Shown in pieces: positions 1-9,762 of a stretch of DNA of 33,533 nucleotides. The notes beneath the pieces were generated by a model, which worked only from the letters and a program-made list of their open reading frames with translations, made no database searches and was not told where the DNA came from. The stretch is from Didymodactylos carnosus (taxonomy: Eukaryota; Rotifera; Eurotatoria; Philodinida; Philodinidae), in contig CAJNOQ010001290.1 in assembly GCA_905250885.1 (NCBI GenBank), forward strand, positions 1-33,533, read 5' to 3'. Each line of letters starts with the position of its first letter. The first letter of the stretch is position 1. The position numbers were made by a program, and so were the translations under genes.

Positions 1-377
1 AACTTTTAGAAAATTCTATCTAGGAGGTCGGTTTAGAAGGCCACTCTTAATAGAAGGCCACCCTAAAAAGTTTGATCCGACGGGACACAAGAGAAAGCCA
101 TGCCCTTCTATTCTGGGGGGGGGTTTATGAAGTTCAACCAGGTGCATTGGACGGTGAGATTTATCAGGCCTTCTGTCTACTTATTTTCTCAGAAAATATA
201 AAGGATGTAGTGTTGTGTGATATAAACAACACAGGAAAATGTACATATACACGGACTTTTACATACAATAACGGATCAAAACAAGACGCAGAAAACATGA
301 GGTTTTTGCGTTTGTACACCCTTCTATACTAATCATCCTTTTACTTTTACTATACGAATTTGCTCCTTCAACCATGA
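1..377. other. left-edge non-coding stretch
   Basis: Open frames occur here, the longest at 72-332 (+), but none resembles a family I recognise. That frame runs through a G homopolymer near 115-123, so it is not trustworthy. A short near-duplicate phrase, AGAAGGCCAC, occurs at about 36-45 and 53-62. I see no gene. Confidence 0.4.
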
Positions 378-533
378 ACCTTATAATTACACCTTCACTT
401 CAATGTGTTTTTTGCCTAAACTTTATTTTTCTCATTGGTGCCTTTTTTACAACCAATGAGAAAAATAAAATTTAGGCAAAAACCACGTTGATTATGTCGA
501 CGCCAAAAAAGAAATGAAGGTGTGATTATAAAG
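378..533. repeat. foldback/MITE-like inverted repeat
   Basis: Two nested pairs of inverted arms are visible. The inner pair is about 31 bp (408-439 against 452-482; core TTGCCTAAA...TTTAGGCAA and CTCATTGGT/ACCAATGAG). The outer pair is about 20 bp (381-400 against 511-532; core CACCTTCA/TGAAGGTG). The apex loop is only about 12 bases, so the DNA could form a long hairpin. This fits a small non-autonomous foldback element. I could not fix a target duplication. Confidence 0.6.
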
Positions 534-1029
534 AATCCGCTGTCGGATTCACCGTCATAGTTTGCGTCTGGCGCCCAATTTTTATCCAATTTGGTTAAGC
601 GCGGAGCAAGCACCAAATTTTCTAATGTTTATGGTAACAGTATGTGGGCGTTGGATAGAAAAAGCTTTTCTATTGAGTGATTGCGATTTAATACTAATTT
701 CACCAATAATAAGAATAGGCGTGTTAGACACCGAAACTACTAAACTCAAACTACCATTTTAGCTTGTATCCGCGCACAAAGCCCGAACGAAAGGACGCCT
801 GAGCTATCCAATTACCGTGGCTGATTCAGCTCGTAAGACAGTTCTTTCAGTCAAGGTTCGAGCGAATCGAAGATGAATGTTACTTGTACATAAACACTAT
901 TTTTCTTAATTCAAATTACCTATTTTCGTTTTCACAAAAACAACGATTTATATTTTCCTTTTCTAAAAAGGGGAATAATTAATGTTCATTTAAGACACTG
1001 GCAAGTTTAGGATATTAACACTGCATGCA
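534..1029. other. intergenic, no gene recognised
   Basis: This AT-rich stretch precedes the glycosyltransferase-like gene. The last ~45 bases before its ATG (from about 974) are duplicated upstream of the broken copy at 3018, so part of this 5' flank was copied with the gene. A tRNA B-box-like string (GGTTCGAGC, about 856) is present, but I could not fold a tRNA around it. Confidence 0.4.
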
Positions 1030-2082
1030 ATGTGGGACAAATCAACAACTCGTATTCATATTCTTTTATTTATTGGAGGAATCATCTTCGGTTTATTAAT
1101 ATCAAAAATGTTTTACAGTTCGTGCTCGTTATCGCATATATCAACTAATTATCTTCAATTATTTAAAAAAAACGAACCAGAACAACCAGAACCAGAACAA
1201 CGACAACCTCATCAATTAAAAAATGGCATATTTAGTGCAGCTACAAATGTATCGTTGGTTGAAATCTATCGTTTTGTTCGATCAGCTCGTTCTAGTTGCC
1301 ATGCATGTCATATAGTGCTATTAGTTAATGATAATTTAATTAATACTACTGATTTTCTACAATTAACTTCTATCTATTCGGTTCAATTTATTCCATATCA
1401 CCAATCCGTGACTGAGTATACCAGTATAGCAGAGAAAAATTTACATATTTATTTCTCACGATGGATTGTATTCTACCGTTATTTATTACATTTAAAGTCA
1501 ATTAGATTAAAATTTCAAAATTTATTCTTATGTGATATGAAAGATACGGTATTTCAATCGAATATATTCGATTATATACCCATTGATGATCAACCGAATA
1601 CTGTTCGATTATATGGTATTCTTGAATCAAATATCCGGACAATCGGAACATGTAGATTTAGTGGTCCATGGGTACGAAGTTGTTTTGATGAAAGCGAATT
1701 TCAAAAATTATCAAATAAATCGATTGCTTGTGCTGGAACAGTGCTAGGCAACTATAAAGGGATGATGATCTATTTGACATTGATGGAAAAATTGATTCTA
1801 ACTAAATACACAATTAGTGGATGTAAAGATCAAGGTATACATAATCATATTATTCATAATTACCTAGTACCAAATACATCACTTATTCCACATGAAACAG
1901 GATTTGTCGGAACACTCGGTTATTCACCATGGGTATATCGAAATAAATTTGGTTTAGCTATTAATTTAAATAAAAGTGTTTATGCTGTTATACATCAGTT
2001 CAATAGAAGTCCACAAATGGTCGATCAGTACAACAGAGAATATCAAATATTGTCAAATGATATTTTAGAACGAAAAGCTTAG
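1030..2082 (+). CDS. type II membrane glycosyltransferase-like protein
   Basis: This is a single-exon frame of 350 residues starting at an ATG. Residues 9-28 form one hydrophobic segment after a short basic N-terminus, as in Golgi type II membrane proteins. A Glu/Pro/Gln-rich stem (about 47-62) follows, and then a lumenal domain. The domain carries a Rossmann-like strand (IVLLVND, 95-101), the acidic motif CDMKDTVFQ (168-176), CAGTVLG (234-240), DQGIHNH (267-273) and HQFNR (322-326). This order, acidic D-x-x-D, then a G-T-x-G loop, then DQ-x-x-HN, then HQ-F-x-R, is what I associate with nucleotide-sugar transferase-like proteins expanded in bdelloids and protists. The donor and acceptor sugars cannot be inferred. 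The promoter-proximal 45 bases and the first ~70 codons are duplicated at 3018-3279. Gene reality is fairly sure; the enzymatic role is inferred. Confidence 0.75.
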   Translation: MWDKSTTRIHILLFIGGIIFGLLISKMFYSSCSLSHISTNYLQLFKKNEPEQPEPEQRQPHQLKNGIFSAATNVSLVEIYRFVRSARSSCHACHIVLLVNDNLINTTDFLQLTSIYSVQFIPYHQSVTEYTSIAEKNLHIYFSRWIVFYRYLLHLKSIRLKFQNLFLCDMKDTVFQSNIFDYIPIDDQPNTVRLYGILESNIRTIGTCRFSGPWVRSCFDESEFQKLSNKSIACAGTVLGNYKGMMIYLTLMEKLILTKYTISGCKDQGIHNHIIHNYLVPNTSLIPHETGFVGTLGYSPWVYRNKFGLAINLNKSVYAVIHQFNRSPQMVDQYNREYQILSNDILERKA

Positions 2083-2198
2083 GAGTAAATTCACTCAGCT
2101 CCAACTAAGTTGTTGCATAGCTTTCATTTGAAATGAGGCAAATCCAATTTTGCCGAGCACTTCAAGTCATTTAGCACTCCGCCCTCGAACATACTATA
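2083..2198. other. short 3' flank of the glycosyltransferase-like gene
   Basis: No canonical AATAAA is seen within this short stretch. The next inverted-repeat element starts at about 2199. Confidence 0.3.
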
Positions 2199-2747
2199 AC
2201 CTACGATACAAAAGTAATTGGATGAATGTTGAGCATTATTTCTACATGTTCCTGATGTGCTGAAAAGTTAATTATTTTTCGTCAACGTCTAATCTTCAAA
2301 AGACATAGAAAACCAAACTTTTAGTGGTTGGATTTAAGTGAGAAAAACTTTGAATCTTAAGCATCGGCAAAAAAGCTCTTGTAACTTCCGCAGTCTCCTG
2401 ACCATCTCTCTTATCAAATGTATTTTTTTTCCAATAACTGAGTACGTTTGAAATTATCCAATTATAGAAACTAGAAGCATTTTTATTGGCGTTTTGAATG
2501 AGATATGATAAATCATGTTCTGATTCACTTTTCAACCAGAAAAGATACTTCACAAAGAGCTCTTTTGGCGATGTTTGACATTCAAACTTTTTCTCATTCA
2601 AACCCAGCCACAAAAAGTTTGGTTTTCTATGGTTTTTCAAGATCAAACTTTGCTCTTTCCAACGGAAAAATAATTAATTTTCCGGCACATCAGGAACATG
2701 TAGAAATAATGCTCGACATTTGTCCAATTACTTTTGCATCACAGGTT
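2199..2747. repeat. inverted-repeat element with ~185-bp arms
   Basis: The left arm (2199-2380) and right arm (2555-2747) are reverse complements at roughly 80% or better, with a few small indels. Shared landmarks are AAAAGTAATTGGA, CATTATTTCTACATGTTCCT, TTAATTATTTTTC, CATAGAAAACCAAACTTT and AGCTCTT. About 175 bp of unique sequence lies between them. Frames on both strands cross the arms (2296-2646 -, 2505-2810 +) but simply mirror one another and match no protein I know. This looks like a non-autonomous foldback/MITE. No obvious target duplication was found. Confidence 0.7.
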
Positions 2748-3017
2748 GACGTTCTCTGGAAAAGAGTTACAGACGAAACTTTGACAAAAAACGAGTTTCG
2801 CGGTATGTAGTTATATTTTCACCGAATATTTTAAATGTGCCATTCCATAGAACTTACAAAGTCGTACTCCCAGAAAATTTTGAACGCTATATCTCTTAAA
2901 ATGGACCGAGCAGTACCGATTGGAAATTAGAGATAGAAGCATATAGCATTTTTTTCTTTCTTTTGTTCATTTTCTATGTATGACTGTAGGATTTCGTGCC
3001 TATAGGCATGCAAAAAC
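2748..3017. other. non-coding spacer
   Basis: AT-rich spacer between the inverted-repeat element and the truncated gene copy. No gene is seen. Confidence 0.35.
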
Positions 3018-3279
3018 TGAATAATTGATGTGCATTTAAGACACTGTCAAGTTTAGGATATTAACACTGCATGCAATGCGGGACAGATCAATAACTCGCA
3101 TTCATATTCTTTTATTTATTGGAGGATTCATCTTCAGTTTATTAAAACCAAAACTGTCTTACAGTTCGAGCTCGTTATCTCATACGTCGAGTAATTATCT
3201 TCAATTATTTTAAAAAATACGAATCAGAACAACGACAACCTCATCAATTAAAAAATGGCATCTTCAGTGCAGTTACGAA
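3018..3279 (+). pseudogene. truncated copy of the glycosyltransferase-like gene
   Basis: This stretch repeats 974-1241 at high identity, including about 50 bases before the start codon. The copied ATG is at 3076 and the frame reads the same membrane-anchor region (TRIHILLFIGG), with substitutions such as GLLIS to SLLKP. The frame closes at a TAA (3211-3213) after 45 codons, because an extra base shifts the frame where the parent reads LFKKNEP. The Glu/Pro-rich stem has lost about 15 bases. Similarity ends at about 3279, well before the catalytic region, so this copy can only encode the anchor. It is a partial tandem duplication, not a processed copy, since 5' flank came along. Confidence 0.85.
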
Positions 3280-3500
3280 CAGACTTGTGCACCGATAAAA
3301 AATGTTCGGCAGCGGCGAATCTTCTAATTTAAGTAAAAGAAGTAGTGTTTATCATTCTGATTCACTTATCCCTTACATAGAAAGGAGTCGCCGATATCAA
3401 ATTATTTCTATAGAACAAAATAATTAGCTTTGTTGGTCACATTACATTCTCACCAAACAAGTACTACGACAGTTCTGACAACTATCGTAGTTCTTCATAA
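3280..3500. other. non-coding spacer
   Basis: No coding frame is recognisable. A small hairpin lies at about 3464-3492 (ACTACGA...TCGTAGT). Confidence 0.35.
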
Positions 3501-3717
3501 CATCCGGAAATCGCCGTCGCCGCGGATTCAGTGTTAAAGTGTTAACACTAGCGTTAACACTTTAACATATACGAACTCGCGGCGACTGAGGGTGAGGGTG
3601 GAGAAGTGAGAGCGAAGTGGGGGAAGAAGTGCTCCACCCTCGTCCTCACCCTCAGTTATACACGTTTATATTTTAACACTTTAACGTATAAGAATCCGCT
3701 GCGGCGATTTCCGGATG
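3501..3717. repeat. compound multi-hairpin foldback element
   Basis: The outer arms are CATCCGGAAATCGCCG at 3501 and its complement ending CGGCGATTTCCGGATG at 3717; both continue inward as GCGGATTC/GAATCCGC. Inside are an almost perfect palindrome on GTTAACACTAGCGTTAAC (3541-3558) and a GC-rich hairpin of CTGAGGGTGAGGGTGGAG (3586-3603) against CTCCACCCTCGTCCTCACC (from 3632). The whole 217 bp would form a three-part cruciform. It is much more GC-rich than its surroundings, as expected for a recently mobile foldback element. Confidence 0.75.
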
Positions 3718-4964
3718 ATGCCTAGTGATAAATGAGATGAACTAGAGCTACTTTCGCAGCACACCTCACTGGCATAAAGTTTCCTTTTGCTCACGTAATT
3801 ACTATTTTGAAGTTTTATTCTGTCCTGAACCACACATAGATACCCCAATAGAATTTAGCAATTTCTGTACATTTTAATTGAATAAGATTATTTCCTTTAC
3901 AGTCAAGGGAATACCGTTTTCATCCTATCAAGCTGAAATGAAATTTTCAAGCAACAGAATCGATCCAAGAGGTCGTTCATAGCCATTTTCTGATTCATCA
4001 CAGTCGAATACCAATTCCATATCACTTCATCCTATCAAGTTGAGCCAAGTAAGGCTCGCTAACCCGCTGGTTCTCCACCGAAGTCACGGAGCTGTTCAGC
4101 TGGTGTTCTACTTTTTATTGTACTATCGCTCGTAAGTACACTCGTTTGCAACGTGCCAATTTTTCACAGTATTGATCACTCCCGGCACATATACGCAAGG
4201 TGACTCTAGCTTGACGTTAGGAACTTATATTTGCGAACGACCTTCGATGACTTTGAATCAAAGACAACGCTCACACTTCCCCCCGGTCACAGTGATGTGG
4301 CGCCCCCGCTGGCGCACACATAGCCATTTCCTTATTCTCGATAGTCGAATACTTATTGCACATCATTTTCATCCAACGAAGTTGACATAAACATTACAAA
4401 CAATAGAATTCGACCGGATTTAAAAGTCCGTAAAATTTTCGGATAAATTTCCTCCGACCAACTCCAGTAAAAAGTATTCTGTATGAGTTTTTCACTTGCA
4501 ATAAAAGCAATGCAAGTCCGATTGTTAATCAGTTATATATCGGTCTTAGATCATACTCTAAATAAGTCCAGTATGATTTAAGGATGTTAGTCTACAATAG
4601 GAAAAATGACTCATATTTCTAATAATATTTAATGATAACACTAAAGACACTTACAAACACAACAGCGTTAAATTTTGTTGTAATGCAACCGAATTGCACT
4701 AAATTCTAGTTTTAAGGAACTACAGAAATCGAGCGATATCACAGAGTAATACTCTAGTATGTGCGGACATGTCTTATGAATGAAACAAACTCCAAATGTA
4801 CTTTAATAATGAAACTACTAGTATTACTATTATATTCTATGACATGCGGACTTGCATTGTTTTTTATTATAAGTGACAAACTCGTCTACAATTTTTTCCC
4901 GGACTTGAGAACTTTTTTAGAAGCTGTCGGACTTGATCGAGGGAAACTGATCTGGAAATAAGTC
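3718..4964. other. non-coding, degenerate direct repeats
   Basis: No gene is recognised. Two diverged direct copies of a ~70-bp segment lie at about 3979-4045 and 4318-4387. Both begin CATAGCCATTT and contain AGTCGAATAC and a CATCC(TATC/AACG)AAGTTGA phrase. Related phrases (CATCCTATCAAG, CATCCAATCAAG) recur near 3920 and 5100. Short frames such as 4172-4390 and 4761-4961 overlap these repeats or have no recognisable family. Confidence 0.4.
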
Positions 4965-5020
4965 ATCCGGATTCCAACATGTCCGGTAAATGATTCATGC
5001 GGACATGTTGGATTCTGGAT
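4965..5020. repeat. 21-bp-arm hairpin
   Basis: ATCCGGATTCCAACATGTCC (4965-) pairs with GGACATGTTGGATTCTGGAT (-5020), with two mismatches and a 14-base loop. Related TCCGGAT/CGGACATG phrases recur at about 4760, 4843 and 5060, so the hairpin sits in a small cluster of like motifs. Confidence 0.6.
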
Positions 5021-6672
5021 GAATAGTTTTTGGATGAGTTAAAAAAAGGATTTTAATAATCCGGATTTCATGACACTTCCTCGTCGATTACCTATCGTTT
5101 CCATCCAATCAAGTTACCGCTCCTGATTTGTGTGTCGCTAGTATTTAGTCTGTAGACATACAAACAAACCTACAGGCATTTTAATTCGATAAGACCCCTC
5201 TGTTGACATAAAAACAAAACATTTAAACACGAAAACCGCAGACGTTATGTTTATAGAGTAGACTTAAAGAGGGAGTTCTGTAGAAGATGGATCAACGGTC
5301 ATAGACAACACGCAGGCGTGATTTAAAGTCTATGTATGCTTAAATAAGGCAATAAGGCGTAAAACCTCTTTTAGATAAATACCTAAAAGAGAACAAGCGT
5401 GCATGTTTTTTGCATGTTTTCGCTGCATTCGCGGATTGCTGTTGGGTCATACATATTTCTTGAGCGTGAATGTTATACATACAATTTTGTAACTTTAAAG
5501 TCTATACATTGAGAACGTTGATCAATCAAACGGGAGCGATCAAAGCCATGAGTTTTGGGCTTGCTAACGTTTTTAGTAAATAGAAAGACAATTGACGAAA
5601 TATAGTTTTAAAGATATGGTCACTCAACGTTTATATCGTCTTCCTCTTCCTCACATTGAAAACAGGTGTTTGATTAAGGAGGATTAATTGAGATGCGTAC
5701 TTGTGATCTTGTATCTGCTGAGAATCTGTGGAGCAGGTCATGTTTCGTGTGATTGGGATTGCAGACATGCAAACATAAATCATACTTTCATTTTCATATT
5801 ATAAATGTAAGAATGTTGCCAGACAACTGATACAGATACACGTATATGATAGGTATAATGCATAATTCATAAGAGTAATGCAAATTGTATTAAGCGGAAA
5901 TTGTGAGCGACCATAGTTTAGTAGTAAATAGGAGATGTAGCTGAATAATATTTTAAATGCCGTATTTAAGTGTACAATGTGTAAAAGAAAGCACTAAACT
6001 ATAAAGTATAAAAAATACCAACAAAAATTTAAAAATGTAGCGAGTGAAAAGTATCTTCGAACAATGGTGGTATCCAAAAAGATCACCTTCTCTTATATCA
6101 AAGAACGGTGTTACAAGACGTACATATTTCTGTGGAATGTTCCCGAACGGAACATTCCTTTTCTCACCTCGATGTTTTAACTGTTTGATATTAAATTAAA
6201 AGAGATGGTAAGCCAAAAGATAAAGCTTAGATGATGGCTTAACAGATACCTCTGTAATTTGCTAGCAAATGTTTCCGGAAGTGCTATAATTAAATACTAA
6301 TCGTCGGAGTCCGAGTCAATCGGCAAAATTCGAACATGCTGTCCACGAACTGCCAGCATATTGCAAATCCAAAAATTAAACTAAACAGAAGCTATCCAAG
6401 CACAACAAGAAATACAGGGACCGGTAAAGTTTATACTTAGAAGCAAAAGAAATGCGTAAGAGTACTAGTCGAAGAAAGGGGATCGCGCATGAGAAATATA
6501 AGTCTCGCGTCATCGTGTCCCGAGTTCGCGATTCAACCACGTTCACAGTAAAACTAATATGACTCCCTTATTGTCAATTTATTAAAAAGACGCGACATGC
6601 GATAAGACAGTGGGCTTGGGAAAGAACGGTCCACGAGGTTTTTTCGATAAAATATCGCGATTGGAGGCGATA
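5021..6672. other. non-coding with scattered hairpins
   Basis: No protein-coding frame of note lies in about 1.65 kb. Short perfect hairpins occur at 5367-5392 (CTCTTTTAG/CTAAAAGAG), 6134-6158 (GGAATGTTCC, 5-base loop, GGAACATTCC) and 6647-6678 (ATAAAATATCGC/GCGATATTTTAT). None is followed by features that would identify an RNA gene. Confidence 0.4.
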
Positions 6673-6951
6673 TTTTATATGCTATATCTGGATAGGTCTT
6701 AACTCTATCGAGACGCCACGCTAAACTGCTGTAAAAAATTTATTGCGATATGCCAGAAGTTATCGGTTTCTGTCCACGATGAAGTTTTTATTGAAAAAAG
6801 ATCTCCATTATTGCGATAAAACTTCTTATCGAGATAATAATCTATGGGGATGGAAAGCGAAACCTTTATATCGCGTGATATGTCACGATAAAGCTCCGTG
6901 TAGTGGTCTAACGTGACGTCTCGATAGATTTAATCCCATCAATATATAAAA
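6673..6951. repeat. inverted-repeat element with GCGATA clusters
   Basis: The left arm (6673-6730) and right arm (6903-6951) are imperfect reverse complements; the clearest block is CTATCGAGACGCCACG on the left against CGTGACGTCTCGATAG on the right. The interior and left flank hold six GCGATA/TATCGC hexamers in about 280 bp (6600-6880). This fits a decayed MITE. No target duplication could be fixed. Confidence 0.5.
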
Positions 6952-7589
6952 ACTGTCGAGGAATATGACGATTACTAATTTTAGCGCTATATAGTCCGAT
7001 ACTGTTGTCATGCTGCAACGTATCCTACATAATAGAAAATTCTATCGTTGTTTTATAACACGCAATGCTGTGGAAAACAGTACGATTATTGACTTTTCGA
7101 CCAAGCTAAAGGAAGATGTGGGGAGAGATGTCAGAATAGCTGAAACAGACTGCTTATTAACTTAAGCATCAAACTTGACGGATCATATTATCTTCTGGAT
7201 GTGACCCGTCGAAGTCATAATGTAAGTCGTCGTTGAATAAACAAAATATATCTAAAAGTAAGCAATAAACAAAAGTAACATTGTAAACAGAGAAAGTAAA
7301 CAGGCAATCTGAGTTTTTTCAAAGAAAAATATCGCTAAAGCACTTCTACATGCACGTCACGATGAAAAGACCAAGGAGTTTCATTCCGTACTGGCTGTAC
7401 GAAACTCGACTGATTTTTTTCAGTTTATATAAAAAAGGAACTTTATAGAAAACGAAGCTGAAGAAAATAAGTAGAAATTGTAAGTCGTTAAGTTATCTTT
7501 TGGAACGTGTCGTCCACGTAAAATTCATTCACAAAAGATTATTTCGATCGGCATAGCATCTGACATATGTATGTCCTTTGAAATACTTA
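6952..7589. other. non-coding spacer
   Basis: AT-rich sequence with no recognisable gene. It ends where the Penelope-like fragment resumes at about 7590. Confidence 0.35.
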
Positions 7590-7626
7590 AAAAAACGAAA
7601 ATCTGCTTGTTTTATTTTGCCTTATA
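7590..7626 (-). pseudogene. Penelope-like GIY-YIG fragment, distal part
   Basis: Read on the minus strand, this short piece continues the frame of the GIY-YIG fragment found beyond the mariner at 8938-9161. If the mariner and one TA are removed, YIRKT is followed by IRQNKTSRF. This is a plausible continuation of the GIY-YIG motif region, which commonly reads YIGxTxR, before a TAA ends it. The two pieces therefore belonged to one sequence that the mariner split. Confidence 0.55.
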
Positions 7627-8935
7627 CCGGGTGTCCGGAAATTCATCTACCAAAAAGAAAATTTAATATCTCGGTCATTTTTCAACTAAATCGAACAATT
7701 TTATTTTTAAATGAAAGAGAAATGTTCAAAGTTTTATCTTTGTTCCAGAGCAATAACATGTCACATTCTTTAGAAACTAAAATTCAAGTAGTTATCCTAA
7801 TGGCGAAATATGAGTCTCCTATTATGGCTATTCGTTAACTACGACGCCGAGGAATGACAAATATTCCAGAAAGGCATACAGTAACATCAATATACCAGAA
7901 ATTCCTCGAAACTGGCTCGGTTGGGAACCGTGCTCATACAGGACGACCCTCAACAATAACAGAAGATAAAGTTCAAGAGATTCAACAAATTTTGGATGAT
8001 GAACCTTCGAACAGTGTTCGAACTGTGCCACGAGAAGCAAACATTTCCAAATATCAAACACATCAGATAATGCGAGATATTATCGGATATAAACCATACA
8101 TGATGCATAGCGTTCAACAGTTATATGATGAAGATATGGATATACGTGTGGAAATGTCGGAACATCTGATACCGATTCTTGAAGATCAGAGAAATGACGG
8201 AAACATTTTTTTTTCTGATGAATCAACTTTTTACGTTTCCGGGGTCGTGAACAAGCATAATTGTCGAATTTGGGCACCAGCTAATCCCTTCACCACCATC
8301 GAATCTGCGATGAAGTCTCCCAAAGTGAACGTTTGGTGTGCGATGTCTGACAAGCAAATCATTGGTCCATACTTTTTTGAAGGTGAAACAGTCAATCGAC
8401 AAAACTATCTTCAAATGTTAAAAAATTATTTTTTTCCAATTATGCAAAGAAAAAGACTTCATAATAAGATGATTTTTCAGCAAGATGGCGCGCCGCCGCA
8501 TTTTTCCAAAGAAGTTCGTGCATGGTTAAATGAAAAATTCAGTGGAAGGTGGATTGGCAGAGGTGGTCCAATATCTTGGGCACCACGCTCTCCAGACTTG
8601 ACGCCACTTGATTTTTTTCTATGGGCATACATCAAACCAAAAGTATACAAAACGAAGGTCAACGATATTGCCGAACTGAAGGAAAGGATTGAACAAGAAA
8701 TAAAAGGTATAAAAAAAGAAACATTGGAAAATGTTTTTGATGGTGTTGTGAAAAGACTCAAATTATGTATCGATGTAAACGGTGACACTTTCGAGCAATA
8801 TCTGTAGTAACTTTTGGTACCAAAGAAAACTTTGAACATTTCTCTTTCATTTAAAAAAAAAATTGTTCGATTTAGTTGAAAAATGACCGAGATATTAAAT
8901 TTTCTTTTTTGGTAGATGAATTTCCGGACACCCGG
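7627..8935 (+). mobile_element. mariner-type DNA transposon, DD41D, complete ends
   Basis: This element is 1309 bp. Both ends read CCGGGTGTCCGGAAATTCAT inward, and the TIRs stay nearly identical for about 109 bp (7627-7735 and 8826-8935), differing by small A/T-run indels. The element is flanked by TA on both sides (7625-7626 and 8936-8937), the target duplication of the Tc1/mariner superfamily. It encodes one transposase with a single internal stop. The high TIR similarity and single lesion suggest a fairly young insertion. It lies inside a Penelope-like fragment. Confidence 0.92.
7758..8807 (+). pseudogene. mariner transposase (DD41D) with one in-frame stop
   Basis: The start at 7758 gives a 349-codon frame interrupted only by TAA at 7836-7838 (codon 27), where relatives usually read an R-x-LRRRG helix; after the stop the frame goes on as LRRRG. 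The uninterrupted part from ATG 7854 is 317 residues. The N-terminus has the helix-turn-helix paired-like region (VTSIYQKFLETGSV, GRPSTIT). The catalytic core is complete: SDES (D122 counted from 7854), QQDGAPPHF (D211) and RSPDLTPLDFFLW (D253), with 41 residues between the second and third Asp, hence DD41D. It would cut and paste the element by binding the TIRs. The stop makes full-length product unlikely unless there is readthrough; initiation at 7854 would lack the first DNA-binding helix. Antisense frames here are shadows. Confidence 0.9.
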
Positions 8936-8937
8936 TA

Positions 8938-9161
8938 GTTTTCCTGATGTATGCAGTATCACAATCGTTACAATTAATTTCATAAACTACCCCTGAAATC
9001 TGATCAGTAGTTGAACGCTCCTTAGATGGAAAATGACGTTTTATTGTATTAGGTGTTCTGTAAATTGCACGTAAATGATAATTAGAGTTATCATTATGAA
9101 TTATCTGTTTTAATTGTCTGACAAATTCATAGCTTATGTTTGCCGTATGTGAAGAAAACAT
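8938..9161 (-). pseudogene. Penelope-like retroelement GIY-YIG fragment
   Basis: The minus-strand frame contains about 75 residues. They include a linker (LKQIIHNDN...NTIKRHFPSKERS) followed by SGVVYEINCNDCDTAYIRKT. The pattern G-V-V/I-Y-x-I-x-C-x-x-C-x-x-x-Y-I-x-x-T is the start of the GIY-YIG nuclease with its Cys pair, as found at the C-terminus of Penelope-like retroelements. A Gly of the usual YIG is Arg here. No reverse transcriptase domain is found upstream (9162-9540), and a TGA directly precedes the first ATG. It is therefore a 5'-truncated relic, further split by the mariner at 7627-8935. Another GIY-YIG retroelement class is possible. Confidence 0.65.
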
Positions 9162-9762
9162 TCATGCTCGAACTTCCAGTGAATGTGTATCTGTAGATGT
9201 GTATCTAGACCAAATGTAGAGAGCAATAATTGAGCTATAATTGAGGTGCTCTAGGTGTGCCGCTATCGTTGCGGCACACACATCTACGCGTCAAACAGGA
9301 TCGAAATAATCGTTGCTACATTCTGAAAGGCTCAAACGGCAAAGCGTGCTTACACCGAGGTAACTCAAAATTTGTGATAATTCAACCTTTATGTGCATTT
9401 TCATTCTGAGATCTTTAAACAGCGACAGCGAGTTGGAGCGGACAGTTGGTGTCTACTTCCTAGCGATAATACGCTCGATTAACTGAAACACTACTCCGTC
9501 ACACTAACCATGATTATCACAAGAACAACTTATTGCGTGCTGACGAATTTTTATCGTTTTATGAGAAAAAAACGTTTAGTGTTCATGATAGATTAATACA
9601 AAAACAAAAAGCGGACAAGATAGAGAATAGAAAGCGATTAAAACTAATTATTAAAACAATCATTTTATGTGATCGAATAACATTCCACATAGTGGGCATA
9701 GAGACGATAAACAACTCAATTTAGAACGGGTAAATTTATTTATTGATAGGACTTTATGAATC
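9162..9762. other. non-coding spacer with one GC hairpin
   Basis: No gene is recognised. A perfect 8-bp stem (TGTGCCGC 9256-9263, GCGGCACA 9271-9278, 7-base loop) is flanked by a weaker TGTAGATGTGT/ACACATCTAC pair. The frame at 9533-9724 (+) is Lys-rich and matches nothing I know. Confidence 0.35.

Noticed and set aside
72-332. 86-codon frame at the left edge
   Set aside because: It runs through a G homopolymer and matches no family that I recognise.
820-875. tRNA-like or SINE-like stretch with a GGTTCGAGC B-box and a weak A-box
   Set aside because: No acceptor or T-stem pairing could be made, and the spacing does not give a cloverleaf.
2296-2810. Two opposing frames of about 100 codons
   Set aside because: They are mirror translations of the inverted arms of the 2199-2747 element.
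8477-8983. 168-codon minus-strand frame
   Set aside because: It is the antisense shadow of the mariner transposase and right TIR.
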